Shown here: in pieces, positions 1 to 12,700 of the stretch
How the letters are laid out: every line of letters starts with the position of its first letter
Position numbering within the stretch: the stretch's first letter is position 1
Origin: Phoronis ovalis
Lineage: Eukaryota; Phoronida; Phoronidae
Direction of reading: 5' to 3'
Assembly: GCA_028565635.1 (NCBI GenBank)
Contig: JAOXYB010027257.1
Span: forward strand, 1-15,559
DNA: 15,559 nucleotides
Translations under genes and position numbers: made by a program
The notes under the pieces: model-generated
Database searches by the model: none
Seen by the model: only the letters and a program-made list of their open reading frames with translations
What the model was told of the DNA's origin: nothing

Positions 1-557
1 AAAAAAAATTTTTTCGAGATAATTAAAAACACTGATGTAAAACACATAAAAAAGAGAAATAAACATTATTTTTTTTTTTTTTTAAAGTTCATAGGGACTT
101 GAGCAAGTCTAATAATTATATAAATATTAAGAACACGTATGCAGAGAATTGTGTTGTATATTGGCTGTTTAATTTTCAGAATAATAAAATAAAATAAGTA
201 AATTTATCCATGGCAAAATCTAGAATGAGGCGCCACAATATTTTTTGCTGTCTGTCAATATGAGTTTGGATTATATGTCTCTATAAGACTGTAGATTCCT
301 CATAATACAAATTAAATAAAATCTTGGATGCCTCTAGGCTGTGTGTACACCAGCAGACTTCTACTAATAATAATCAAGATGATGAATTTGTATAATAATT
401 AAACAAAAATTTGGAAGTACATTAATTTTGCAACAATAGTAATATGTACTACAGTATATCTGATGAAGTAAACATGCTCTTAATATATGTGCTGTTCTTG
501 ACTCGGTTTGGATCACTGTTCTGCTACATATGAGTTACCTTCTGCCTTACTCTTCAG
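1..557. other. AT-rich non-coding stretch, probably intron
   Basis: It contains A- and T-runs (1-15 and 68-83) and no cysteine-repeat codons in any frame. It ends in the exon 1 acceptor, so at least its 3' part is intron. No promoter or upstream exon is recognisable. Confidence 0.6.
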
Positions 558-759
558 GTTCATGGTATGCAGAACCCTGTCCTCTTGGAACCTACAGTAA
601 AGTTATCGGGGCTGCTACCGATAACAATTGCTTTGAATGTGACCCTGGTTATTATTGTTCTGAAGTAGCAGGTGGTAAACCCACAGGCAAATGTTGGGGT
701 GGTCACTACTGCACTGGGGGTGCAAAGAACCCAAGACAGCATTGGACTGAACCTGGCAC
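558..759 (+). CDS. Exon 1: cysteine-rich repeats (partial array)
   Basis: The acceptor is the pyrimidine-rich cttcag at 552-557, entered in phase 1 so that the first codon is a split glycine. It encodes GSWYAEPCPLGTYS, then NNCFECDPGYYC, then GKCWGGHYCTGGA, the standard order of the family repeat. Because it starts inside a repeat, at least one coding exon must lie upstream. The donor at 760 (cac|gttttt) is weak and leaves phase 2. An earlier GT at 720 would join exon 3 directly in phase 1 but would cut off a segment (AKNPRQ...) that matches the spacer after the GGA motif in exons 4 and 5. The repeat content is sure; the 3' boundary is less so. Confidence 0.75.
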
Positions 760-3700
760 GTTTTTTGAATTCAGTTTTGTCTTAAAATTATACTACTTTT
801 AACTTAATATACACGTATTACTTATATCACTTAAAATATTCAATGTATGTCAAATACAGTTGATGGCATTGTTTATAGAATAAGGTTTCTGCTATATTTT
901 CTTAATTAATATGCATTGTTCTAATATCATTCCGTATAACCTTTATGAAAACTAGCTAGTCCATTCCTTGGCTGCCTTAGCAAAAGCAATGATATTTTTT
1001 CTTATCTTTAAGGTGTACATATCAAGGTAAACTACCATTTTGTACTGTAATCATCCAGAGACATTGGTTCTTAATGCAAGTTGGATCAGACTGTTACGAC
1101 AATTTTTAATTTAATTACAGCAGACATTGAAAATTTAACTAACTGTATTGTCACTCTTTGATACTCTTTTTGTTTTAACGTCCTATTAATGAAGTCTTTG
1201 TTTGTAATAACACTTTCTTGTGCTGTTTCCTTATAAATATCTGCTTTTACACATCAGGAAGCTATGCTAATAATGGTTCTGTGATGCCAACTGTTTGTGA
1301 AATTAGTACGTATCAGCCATACGATCGTCAATCAGAATGTATTATCTGTAAAGCAGGTTTCTACTGTCCGGATAAAGCTATGACATATCCTATAATTTGT
1401 CCATCTGGGAAATACTGTCTAAATGCTAGTTATGTTCCTCGTGATTGTCCACCTGGGACATATTCCAATATGTGAGTAGTTCTATCCGATAATACATAAT
1501 TTATCAATCCTTGAATTCCTGATGCTTTCAACTGAAAAGGCCATATTTACAAAAAAAAGTGACATGTTAATTAATTCACTTCGAAGTGACTGACAGTTTA
1601 ATACAAGTTACTGCTGAAATTCAGTAATATTATGACATAATTTTTATGGTTCTGCAATGTGGCGTGTCAGGCATACATGTAGGAAAGACGGTGTTTTTTC
1701 TGTAGCCTCTTTCAGTTTGAATATATTTACCTTTTTGTTTTTGTCAGTCATACTGAATAAATGCATTTAATCATTTCTTTTTCATAGTACTGGAGCAGAT
1801 TTGGAAGACAACTGTATTGTATGTGAACCAGGATTTTACTGTCAGAATCGTGGTGCAACATCACCAACAGGAAAATGTGCTGCAGGCCACGTATGTTATG
1901 GTGGCGCTCTGTCTGGTAGCCCTGTGTTCAATGATGATCCTGCAGGACATAATACTATTATTACCTGGGGGGATATATGTGCTGCTGGATTTTACTGCCC
2001 TTCCGGAACATCTAAAATGATTCCATGTCCTGTTGGTTCGTACAATCCTAATGTAGGTGAAGATAAATGCTTACCCTGTGATCCTGGATTTTACTGTACT
2101 GGGAAAAACATTACAGAAATAACAGGTATTTTGTAATAACTTGGAAGATCTTGATAACTTAATCATTAAGATACGCTGCAACTCAGCATCTGCATCACCC
2201 CGTGTTATTTTATATTGATTTTGATCAACATAGCAGGCAATGGAACAAGTACAGTGTTATACATTTTTTAGAAAGTGCATGGGCTGTTTATTTTAAATGT
2301 TACTTTTGACTTGAATACCCACTGCCACTAAAAACTATTATACTACTTAAAAACGATAAAAGAACAGTCAGGATTATTTTCTTTTTTTTCTTACTTTTGT
2401 AAAAATTCGTGAGACAGAAACGTGAGTTGTCTCTTCTCTTGCCTAATTATACTGTTTTTATGCATGTTTTGAAAATTGCAAATCAATCACAGTAACACTG
2501 TGCCAAATATGACTCCAAGTTAAATATCCATGGTATAAAACAATCTTTATTACTTTTATGAAAAATAACTCTAGCTCAAATATTTTGCTTACATACTTAA
2601 TTGTTGATGTAATTTTCTCACGAGATATCAGTGTCAGGTTACTTATAACACAATTCTAAAAAAGTATCAAATATCTAAAGTAAATCGGGCATCCTTTGGT
2701 GATGTTTACCCCTTCTAGTATATAATGTAAATACACTACATTAAAAATATTGTAGGTTTGGTTAGACTAACATTAATTGCATCAGTGTTCCTCCGCGATT
2801 TTTTGCAGCAGGTTATGCGACAACATTCTCATTGTACATTCTATTGATAACTCCTCGTATCTTTAGGTCCGTGTGATGCTGGTTATTACTGTACTGGAGG
2901 TGCGTGGATACCTAACCCTGTTGATGACACTACTGGTAACATTTGCCCCCAATTTTATCAGTGCCCAGCAGGATCTGGATCACCAAGCTTGTGCAGTATT
3001 GGGTCTTGTGCTAACAACACAGGCATGTCAGAGTGTCGTACTTGTCTTCCTGGTTACTTTTGTTTGCCAGGTGAAGCTCCACAAACATGTGAGCCAGGTG
3101 TGTAATTAGATTTCCGTTAGGTAACTTTAAAGGAAACATCTTTTCTTGTGAGACTTCGCAGAATTGTATTTTTTTTAAATATGTACACGTTTGTCTTTCT
3201 ATGACATTTCATTTTTCTTTGCCATTTAAAAAGTGATGAAGTAATTTCTCTGTGAGGGAGTGCATTGTAAATTCACAAATGTTATTAGCAAGATGAGACA
3301 AGATGTGACAATATCCTTGATCCTTGATCTGGTTATCATGTACCATGGCTCTTACTGTCCAGAAGGTACAGTAGGTGACATTGTTATTATAAGTAATTCT
3401 CTTCATTTCTTCCATATTCAGACACTCACAATCAAACAATTCAATTCTCACACAAATGACTAGTTTGTAAATGTGGGTACGAAGCCTACTAGATTGTAAA
3501 ATAAATGCTCAATTGTATATGCCCAATATAGATCTGGCGAGCGTATTAATTAGCTTTTTTCTCTTTTCCTTTTATTTTGATCCTGGACAGCCATGGGACA
3601 TCTTTATTTGGAAGTGGGTATGATTTTGCACAAAGTGAGAGAAATTACAGTTGGAAAACGTCATTTTATATTAGAAATTGAGGGGCTTATATCCAAGCAT

Positions 3701-6700
3701 GGCAAGTCGGCCAGTTTGCTGTATATTTCTCACTAATTCCACCAGGTGGTCTGTTCATACAGTTCACAAAAGGTCAATTTGTTAAGTCTGCACGAAAAAT
3801 CAGGAGTAAGCATGAGACATGATTATCTTTATTTGTGACAGAACAGAATTTTCCACGAAGAGTTAGTCTATGTACCAGAAGACAATTCGTTACTATTGAG
3901 GTGGATGGGAAAATGAATTGTATCCTCAGGCCAAATGTGAAGATTTCTGTGAGCTCTTCTTCTCTAGTAATATTTATTTAAGTGTCTGAAACACCATTAA
4001 TGCAATATGTACACAAAACATACATGGTAAAATGAGGACAAAGCATGTATAAGACTATTAGCAGGGTACCATGTACATGTATTGATCTGACATGACTTTC
4101 TTTGCAAAGCCTGAAGCAAAATTTATTCACATTCGCATAAAAGAATCTTTCCTCATTTATGTAAGGAATCAATTAATAGTAACACTTGTTTGACACAGTA
4201 AAATCATTTTACAGGTTCAACTAATCTACACTAACTAACAATGTGTAAAAAAATGGTAGATATGATACAGATATAAATATCTAAGATATATAATACCATG
4301 GAGTTCTACACCAAGTCTTGTCTCAAATATTGAAGCATTTGCTAAGGAATATTGAGGTGTTCTCAATTGCATCAAGGTTTTTTGTTGAGAGCATCCCAAT
4401 GAATCTTTTGGTTTCCCTAATTTCATGAAATTTTGTGATTTGTTTTCTAGATGGCAAAGTATGACCCTGATATGTCATTATATAGGGAATACTTCATTAT
4501 ACATGTAAAGTGTAATTCATACTCAATCATGTTGTTACAGAATGGACACAATCTGTCCTGGTCTATTCAGAGGCAATGATTACCTAGTCTGAATCTTAAA
4601 TGAAGCACCTGGTAAAAGTTAAATATTAAATGGTCTCAAGTAACCCATTGTAAACGGTGAACAGTGAATTACACTGTCAAGTTGATGTACAGAAAAAAAA
4701 ATTGCAAGCAAATACTACAACCTTGCATTTATTCACTTTTGTCTCTGTTTTAGGTTATTACTGCACAGCTGGCCCAGGGAATGCTATACAGCACCCATGC
4801 CCTGCTGGTATGTGTTTTTTTTATTTTTCTGTACAATGTGCTTGAAATGTACAGCTGCTAGTATTTCTACAGAATTGAGGATTCATGATTATTTATTTTT
4901 ATTATTTGCCACCAAATAGTAATCTTACTTTTAAATTTGCATTAAACTTGAATGGATAGTCTGAATCTTAAATAAAGCACCTGGTAAAAGTTGAATATTA
5001 AATGGTCTCAAGTAACCCACTGTAAACGGTGAAAAGTTAATTACGCTGTCAAGTTGATGTGCAGAAAAATGTTTTGCAAGCAAATACGGCAACCTTGTAT
5101 TTATTCACGTTTGTCTGTTTTAGGTTATTACTGCACAGCTGGCACAGGCTATGCTACACAGCACCCATGCCCTGCTGGTATGTGTTTTTTTAATTTTTCT
5201 GTAAGATGTGCTTGAAATGTACAGCTGCTAGTATTTCTACAGAATTGAGGATTCGTGATTATTTATTTTTATTTTTATTATTTTTCTTTGGCACCAAATA
5301 GTAATCTTGCTTTTAAATTTGCATTAAACTTGAATGGATATGTTATGCACCAACCATGCTAAAATCGCAGGACTGTCACAGTAAACAGCAAGCAATAACG
5401 TGATCTCTTTTCAACTCTAACTTAAAATAAATAGCAAAACATATATATGGGACCGCTCTCTAACACTGGAAAACAGTAATTAAGTAAATTAAGACAAACA
5501 GAAATAAATATTACAAATGAAGAATTGTAACACGTCATTTCAATAATATAATAAATAATTATATAAAAAAATATTATCTTTGGCTTAACACAAAGTAAAA
5601 CTGAAACCACTGAGCAACCCAACCTCTGAAAATCTGACCCGCTGGCAAACTCTTTATGTTGTAACTTTCACACCTTCCTAAATTGCACAATTATTACATA
5701 AGCCAGCCTGAATACTTTCAGAGTGCAAAAGAAATCATTATTTTACTTTCTCATTACATTTTGAAATTCGAAAAACAGTTTCTGATTATTGTTCCAGTAT
5801 TGGTTGTCAGGCACAAATTTAATTATTTGGCATTCTATATTATTTATCAATAACTCTAGGTACTTACTCGAATGCAACTGGTCTGACAGCTGCTGATGAA
5901 TGTTCACAGTGTCCCCCTGGCTCATATTGTGAAACTGAAGGGTTGTTGTCCCCAACTGGGGAATGTGGGGAAGGATATTATTGTCCAGAAGGCACTATAC
6001 ATGAACAGCCAAGTAGCACATACTGCCCAGTGGGTCACTACTGTCCTGGTGGCATTGGTCAACCTCTACCCTGTAGGAATAACACAGCAGTGAGTTCTTT
6101 AACTTATGTTAAATTAGAAATGATTTTTTTTTTAAATTATAATTGCAAAACAAGACAGAAAAAGGATTTTTTTGCATTTTGTGTATTTATTTAACTCTTT
6201 TTTTACAATAAACTATTAACATACACTTGAGGGTGCTACAGTCAGACCCTTTCAATACCGTGATCCTTTAGTTACACACAAAACTTTTTTTTTTTAATCT
6301 GACTTTAGAAAAGCTTTAACCGGTGAAAATTTAACAAAATAAAAAAATATTACTATATAGTTTATTATGTATTGGTATGGGTATTTCTTAGATCAAAGAA
6401 CATAAAAGTTTTTTGGGGGGATTTGGATCAGCATGTGAAGAATGTGTTTTGTGAATGAATCGCATGAGCGCACACAGAACTATGTCATTGTTCATTCACA
6501 GAATGCAACATGCTGGGATAATTTGGGTCTGAGACTAGTGCATGCAAATAGTCTATTGTGTTTTTCTGTGTTGCATTATTCTTCCCCTTAATATTATATT
6601 AGAACTTTACTTGTCTGATGTTTAGTGGCCTGAGTATCTGGTAACAAGTTTTATGTACATTTTTTTCAAGATGGAAAAGCTTGTTATTGCATTTTAAAAA

Positions 6701-9700
6701 GTTAATAATTATGCATTAAAACATTCTATTATGAACTCATGTTGCAGATTGAATAAGTATTTTTTTTAAATGACACCAAGTTATCACATTAAAAAAAGCT
6801 ACATGTTTTGAAAGACTTCTTAAACATTTTGATTATTTAGGTAAACCATACTCATGCTGTAGCCTGCTATGAATGTGCAGCTGGTTTCTATTGCTCCCTG
6901 TTAGGCATTAGTGAAGTATGTCCTTGTGGGTATTACTGTCCTGGTGGTACTACTTTGGATTGGAAGGCTTGTCCACGTGGCACCTATAGTGATCAAACAG
7001 GCAACTATGAAGAAAGTCAGTGTAAACCTTGTCCTGAAGGAAAATACTGTGATGCAGAGCATTTATGTAACCCTTCAGGTATTGTCCTTATAAGCATGTA
7101 CAAAAATAACTGCACCAAAGTTTCTAGTATATGCATTTACAGGTGACTTTATGGAAAAACTGCATACAAGAAAATAGCGTGAAATAGTAATTATACTAGT
7201 AACAGAGCAGGAATATCAAAAAAGTATAATAACAGAAAATGTTGAAATGCGCACACTGTTCTGTGTATTGTTAAGATATATCCATGATAGGTAGATTACG
7301 GCTGTGCACCTAGGTTAAATTACTTAGTATTTGTATTGACTACTTAAGTTCCAAGTGCTTATTTTATGGTAATCATACTGGGAATGTTTTAAACTTGTTA
7401 ATTCTTATTTTGAGTATTTCTAGCTTATATTTTCTATTTAACATTTGGATACTTTGTGTCATGATAGAGGAAACAATATTGTATTACCTTCCAACTTTAC
7501 AAGATAGAATACTGTAAACGAACAGTGCCAACATCCTATAATACTTTTGAGTGTTTTACAGGTGACTGTGCTCCTGGACATTGGTGCGTCTCTGGTGTTG
7601 ATCATGAATATCCTAATGGAAACAACATTTCTTCATTAATTAATGGGACATGTTACGATTACCGACAGTTTGGCTATGGTGGTATTTGCCCTGTTGGTCA
7701 TTACTGCCCTGGTGGAACAAACAGTGTTTTTCCTATCACGTGTGCTAGTGGCACATACTCTGATGAAGAAGGATTACCTGCGTGTAAAGTGTGTCCACAA
7801 GGTTATAGGATATTTTATGTTAATTTATGTAATACGTCGCAATTAAAGGCACATTTTTGCTTGAGGATAAGATCTGTTTAGTGCAGCAGGATTCTACTGC
7901 TAATTTAACAGAATTGTATTTTATGGCTTCACCTCTTTTTAGGTTATTATTGTCCCACTGCCATATCTAATTACACAGAGTACCCTTGCCCATTGGGCTA
8001 CCACTGTACTAATGGCACAAAACGGTGGAACAAATATCCATGTCAGCCGGGAACATATAACAATGAAACGAAGAGAGTTGATGCTCGTGATTGCCTCTCT
8101 TGTCCAGGTAAGGTTTTAATTTGCCAGCTTCTATGTACATGATTTCGATGGTTAAAAATAAAATAATACTATCAGTAATCATATATCCAAAGTAGCTGTC
8201 ATAGATGAAATTGTGGATGATTGTAAAGGCAGAAAATTAAAGGAAATTAAATAACATCCGCTGTGTAAACGCGTATTGTAGATAAAAAAGGGCATAACCT
8301 GACATTTCTTTTAAACATCACGACTATGAAATATTCCAAAAGATCATAAAGTCATATATGTTTTTTCTAATCTCTTAGTATTGAAATAAGTTAATCAGTA
8401 ACATACAAATATGTGTGTATTGATCACTTTCAAATATTGGTCGTCCTGTTCCATACTTATTACAATTTACATACTTGCACAAAAGTTCTACAACTTTATT
8501 ATTCAGGAGGTGTATATTGTGAGGGTGAAGCTATCAGTTACCCAAATGGTTTGTGTAGAGCAGGCTACTACTGCAGTGGAGGATCATCTACAGCCACTCC
8601 TTCGGGTTCTGGTGGAGATAAGTGTGTGCCCGGTACCTTCTGTCCAGCGGGCTCTGTGGAGCCCACACCATGTCCACCAGGACATTACTGTGCTGAAGAT
8701 CGAATGAACACCACATCAGGACTGTGTGTTGCAGGGTATTACTGTCATTCCAGAGCTGTGGTGCCAAATCCACCAGGTACATGTATGCATTAACAGCATC
8801 ACCAGTGCTTTCCCACCAGTATCTGCAACTAATTGAAGTTTGTTGAAGCAAGAAGAATGAAGCCAAAAATCACGTTTTTGAGGGACTGTTGAATTAAAGA
8901 GAAAAGTGGCTGTGCCAATCTTGTCTATTGGTTAACTTTGAAGCTTGTGCTGTAGGGAATTTCCTTGCCCAATGGTTAACAGTCTGTTATGATTGTATGC
9001 TGGTACTGGACCATATGATAAGTTTCCCTCCAGTATATTCTTATTCCAAAACCTATAAGATTTATATAAATTTATGACAATACAATTTAGGTTAAAATTC
9101 TGACATTTTTTATCCATTATTAACAGATTTCCATTCTTTTGTAGCTGGTATTTGTCCTATGGGAGCATATTGCCCAGTAGGAAGTTACTCTCCAAAACTA
9201 TGTGGATCTGGCTTCTTCTTGAACAGTATAGCAAATGATGATGTCAGCGACTGCATAGGATGTACACCAGGATATTACTGTGCTGGAGGTGGCCTAAGTC
9301 TACCAACTGACATATGTTTGGCTGGGTACTATTGCCCTGGACAAAATGATGTTTCGGCACCTCCTGAAAATTATTGTACTACAGGTGCATGATTGCTATA
9401 TAACTTTGTGTTTCTTTTTATGCCCATTCACGTAGTGGCTGAGCGCATAGTCATGGTGAAGGCGGCTTCGTTTTAGTCGTATGTACCACTTTCCTTTTCA
9501 TATTCGATAAAGGGTAATTACAGATCAAAGTGCAGGCAAATTATACTTTTGAGCTACATGTAGATGACTTCCGATGTGGCCAAGTAACTGCCATGTTTGA
9601 ACCCGAGAGGGCAAGAAACGTTGCATCTATAGCTGTAAAGACAAAGCACTGCCTGGATGACTCGAACATGGTTATAAGGTCATAGTTAGTGGGCATAATA

Positions 9701-12700
9701 GGCTAGGTGATGTTTAAATACGACCTTGATAAAGAGGTCAAATGCCTGTAGAAATCTTCGAAATTTTTTGCTGAGTGTAACACTTACATGTAGTTCATCT
9801 CACAATAACTACTTCAGTTTTATTCAATCAGCTTCATATTCGGTTCAAGATAAAAACATGCCAAAGGACTGGTTGGGAATAATTTTGACATATCAATTCC
9901 CAAGACTGTCGACCAGCGGCCATGTCAGTTCTCGAAGTTATACGTCACAATGACAACTTCAGTTTTTATCCGATCAGCTTCACATTCGGCATAGAGTAAG
10001 TACAGGTTAGATGTAGTATTGATCCAGATATGGCTGACTGGCAGCTGTGTTTGTTCCCGAGAGAGCAAGTCGGGTTGTGCCCATTTCAGGAAAGATGAAA
10101 CTTTGGCTGTGTGATTCGAAGGTGTATAATGAAGATCATAGTTTCATGGGGGTTTCAGGCTAGGGGATATTTTAAAATGACCTTGAGGAATATGTCAAAT
10201 GCTGATCCAAATCTTTAACATTTTTTGTTTTGTTTGATACTTTCTTTTTGTAATAACTGTTTCAGTTTTTATCCAAGCAACTGTATGTACAGTGTAAATA
10301 CTGGTCAAAGTACAGGTCGGTAATAATTTTGACATGGATCACTTCTAAAGATGGCTGACTGGCAGCCATGTTGTTTCTCGAGATTGTACTTCGCAATAAA
10401 AGCTTTTATTTTATCCAACAGCTTTATAATTGGTACAGAGTAAGAACAGGTCAAAGTGCAGGTTAGGTGTAATGTTGATCTGGATTACTTGTAATATCAG
10501 GAAAGACATACATGTAGCTGCCTGTGACTGGACAATTCAAAGGTGGATTCATGAAGGCCATAGGTTGGTGGGCATATTAGGGTAGGCGATATTTTAAAAT
10601 GACCTTGAAAAGTAGGTCAAATGCTGATCTGAATATTGTGCATAACACTCTTTTGTCTTGCAATAACAATTTTATTTTTTACCTGATCAGCTTCATATTT
10701 GGTACAGAATAAATACAGCTGAAATTACAGGTTGGTTATAATTTTGACCTTGAACACTTCCAATATGGCCCACTGGCAGCCATGTTTCTTCCCAAGAGGG
10801 CATGTCATGTCCCATTTTGAGAAAGATGAAGCGTTCACTGGATGGTTTGAAGGAGGATTCGTGAAGGCCATAAGTTGGTGGGTGTATAAGGCTAAGTGAC
10901 ATTGTGAAGTAAGTCCCATGCTGATCTAACATGGTATCCGGTATTTTGACTTACATATGTAACACCCAGATACAAATCAGGATTACCAGCCACAATATGA
11001 TTGACATTAGACATGACAAATATCTTGTTTCACGTATTTAGAAAACCTCCACTATGCGTGGGCCATATGTTTGACCAGGTATTAACAGCCTGTGTATGAT
11101 TTGCAATAAAAAAAAATCTATAGAGAGATTGCTTTTCAGCTGTGATGGGCATCTGTTTGCAAAAGCAGGCCTGTTGTTTAATTTAGTATCTTTCCATTAC
11201 TTTTTGTAGGCCATTACTGTCCAGCTGGAAGTTCCAAACCTTTACGATGTCCTTCGGGTTCTTATCAGGATGAGCTTGGTCATGAAATGTGCAAGCATTG
11301 TCCGGCTGGCTACTTCTGTGACAACACTATAGACCCAGTTGTGTTGTATAATGATTTCTATTGTCCAACTGGTAAGTTCAACAGTACTTTTATTTGCTGA
11401 TTCTACAAGTGTTGAAATTTTTTTGATGATTTTAACATTGGGTGCTAAAGTTTTATCTTTATATAATAGAATGGGTTTTAATGGTCAATGCTTAAGCGTT
11501 TGGTACTTTTGCAAATGGGACCTGTTCTCACTATTAGACATTTTACAGGTTTCTATTGTCCACTGAATACCACCAATGCTTACCAGCACCCATGCCCCAG
11601 GGGAACTTTCAGTAATCTGACTCATAGAGTTCAGGAGAGTGATTGCCAACCATGCAGTGCTGGATCCTATTGTGAAACAGAAGGATTGTCTGCACCAACA
11701 GATCTGTGCTCTGCAGGTACGTTTTGTTACGAGTACTGATGATAGGTGCTGATAGCATTTTTCTTAATAACTTTGTTCAGGTATATGGTGTTCAACGCTG
11801 TCATTTTGTCTTTGTTGGTAGTTTTTGCTAACATCTGTTTTGAAGCAGATCATATGGGCATGTAGTTGTGACTTTTCGTTACAATTCCTGGGCCCACAGC
11901 TGCACATACAAAATATTGCAATCTGTAAATATTTGCCAATGTTAAATTTAATAGCTGTCAATAAGTGTTTGCAATTAAACATTCATTCTTGTCTTTCAGG
12001 TTACTACTGTCGCTATAGCTCAAATGTGTCTACACCATTGTTTGGAGATTATGCTAATGAGTGCCCAAAAGGCCACTATTGTCCTGAGGGCTCGGACAGT
12101 CCACTAGCATGCCCACCCGGGACTTACAACAGTGCTACAAGGAGAGTGAAAGTCTCAGACTGCCAGAACTGCACTAGTGAAAATGTTTGTCCATTCTGGG
12201 GCATGACTTCTGCTGGGGCTCAATGTGATGAAGGTACATTTAACAAGTGTTTTGTTTTAATATTTTAGGCCGTTGTTCTATACTAGAAGCTTTGTGATGC
12301 ATGTATAACATTTGCTAATTGGGAAGCATTATTATTCTAGTCAAGAAAGATATGAAAAATTGATCTATACCAGTCTCTTCGGAGCTTGTTGGTAAGGTTG
12401 TCTGATTATCATGTAACTTTCAATTAAATTTTAATTTATGGGCATATGGTATAAGTACTCAGCTGATTTTCACATGTACATGTACCTCAATGGTAATAAA
12501 TCATCTTGTAATATCTTGCTTGCTGAAATTTTTCGCAGTCACAAATTGAGATACTTTTGTCTATAGTCTGTTCTTGATTATTTGTGACAGAACATAATTT
12601 TTCACAATATGTTACGCAATTTTTTGGCAGACAGTACAAATGTATGTTACTATTGAGGTGGATGGGAGACTGAACTGTGTCCTTATGGCGTATATATGAC

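Larger units (their letters stand above)
4585..5340. repeat. Tandem duplication of about 375 bp including one exon
   Basis: Copy 1 runs about 4585-4956 and copy 2 about 4957-5340. Both start tagtctgaatcttaaat, contain a 54-nt exon about 170 bases in, and end tgaatggata. They match over their whole length with scattered substitutions and small insertions, for example an extra ATTTTT-type tract in copy 2. The start of the unit lies inside the antisense LINE tail, so the duplication came after that insertion. Confidence 0.9.

Noticed and set aside
602-625. 8-bp inverted repeat gttatcgg / ccgataac in exon 1
   Set aside because: Short and within clear coding sequence; can arise by chance.
720-721. 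Alternative exon 1 donor at 720 that would join exon 3 directly
   Set aside because: Frame works, but it discards the segment after GGA that resembles the matching spacer in exons 4 and 5 and loses the expected cysteine before exon 3. Kept as the main alternative to the microexon.
2873-3109. 78-codon plus-strand frame over exon 5
   Set aside because: It is in the wrong frame; the neighbouring frame has the family motifs and joins exons 4 and 6.
3978-4172. 64-codon minus-strand frame downstream of the LINE tail
   Set aside because: No homology recognised; position fits the untranslated 3' part of the dead LINE.
8588-8866. 92-codon minus-strand open frame opposite exon 11
   Set aside because: It mirrors a GC-richer exon with strong sense-strand cysteine motifs; no recognisable domain on the minus strand.
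558-12233. EGF-like or TNF-receptor repeats
   Set aside because: Cysteine spacing is dominated by CPxGxYC and DCxxCxxG motifs, which fit the GCC2/GCC3 type better than the EGF or TNFR patterns; a profile search would settle it.
11825-12268. 147-codon continuous frame including exon 15
   Set aside because: Only the part after the acceptor at 11999 has the cysteine pattern; the upstream part is intron that happens to be open.
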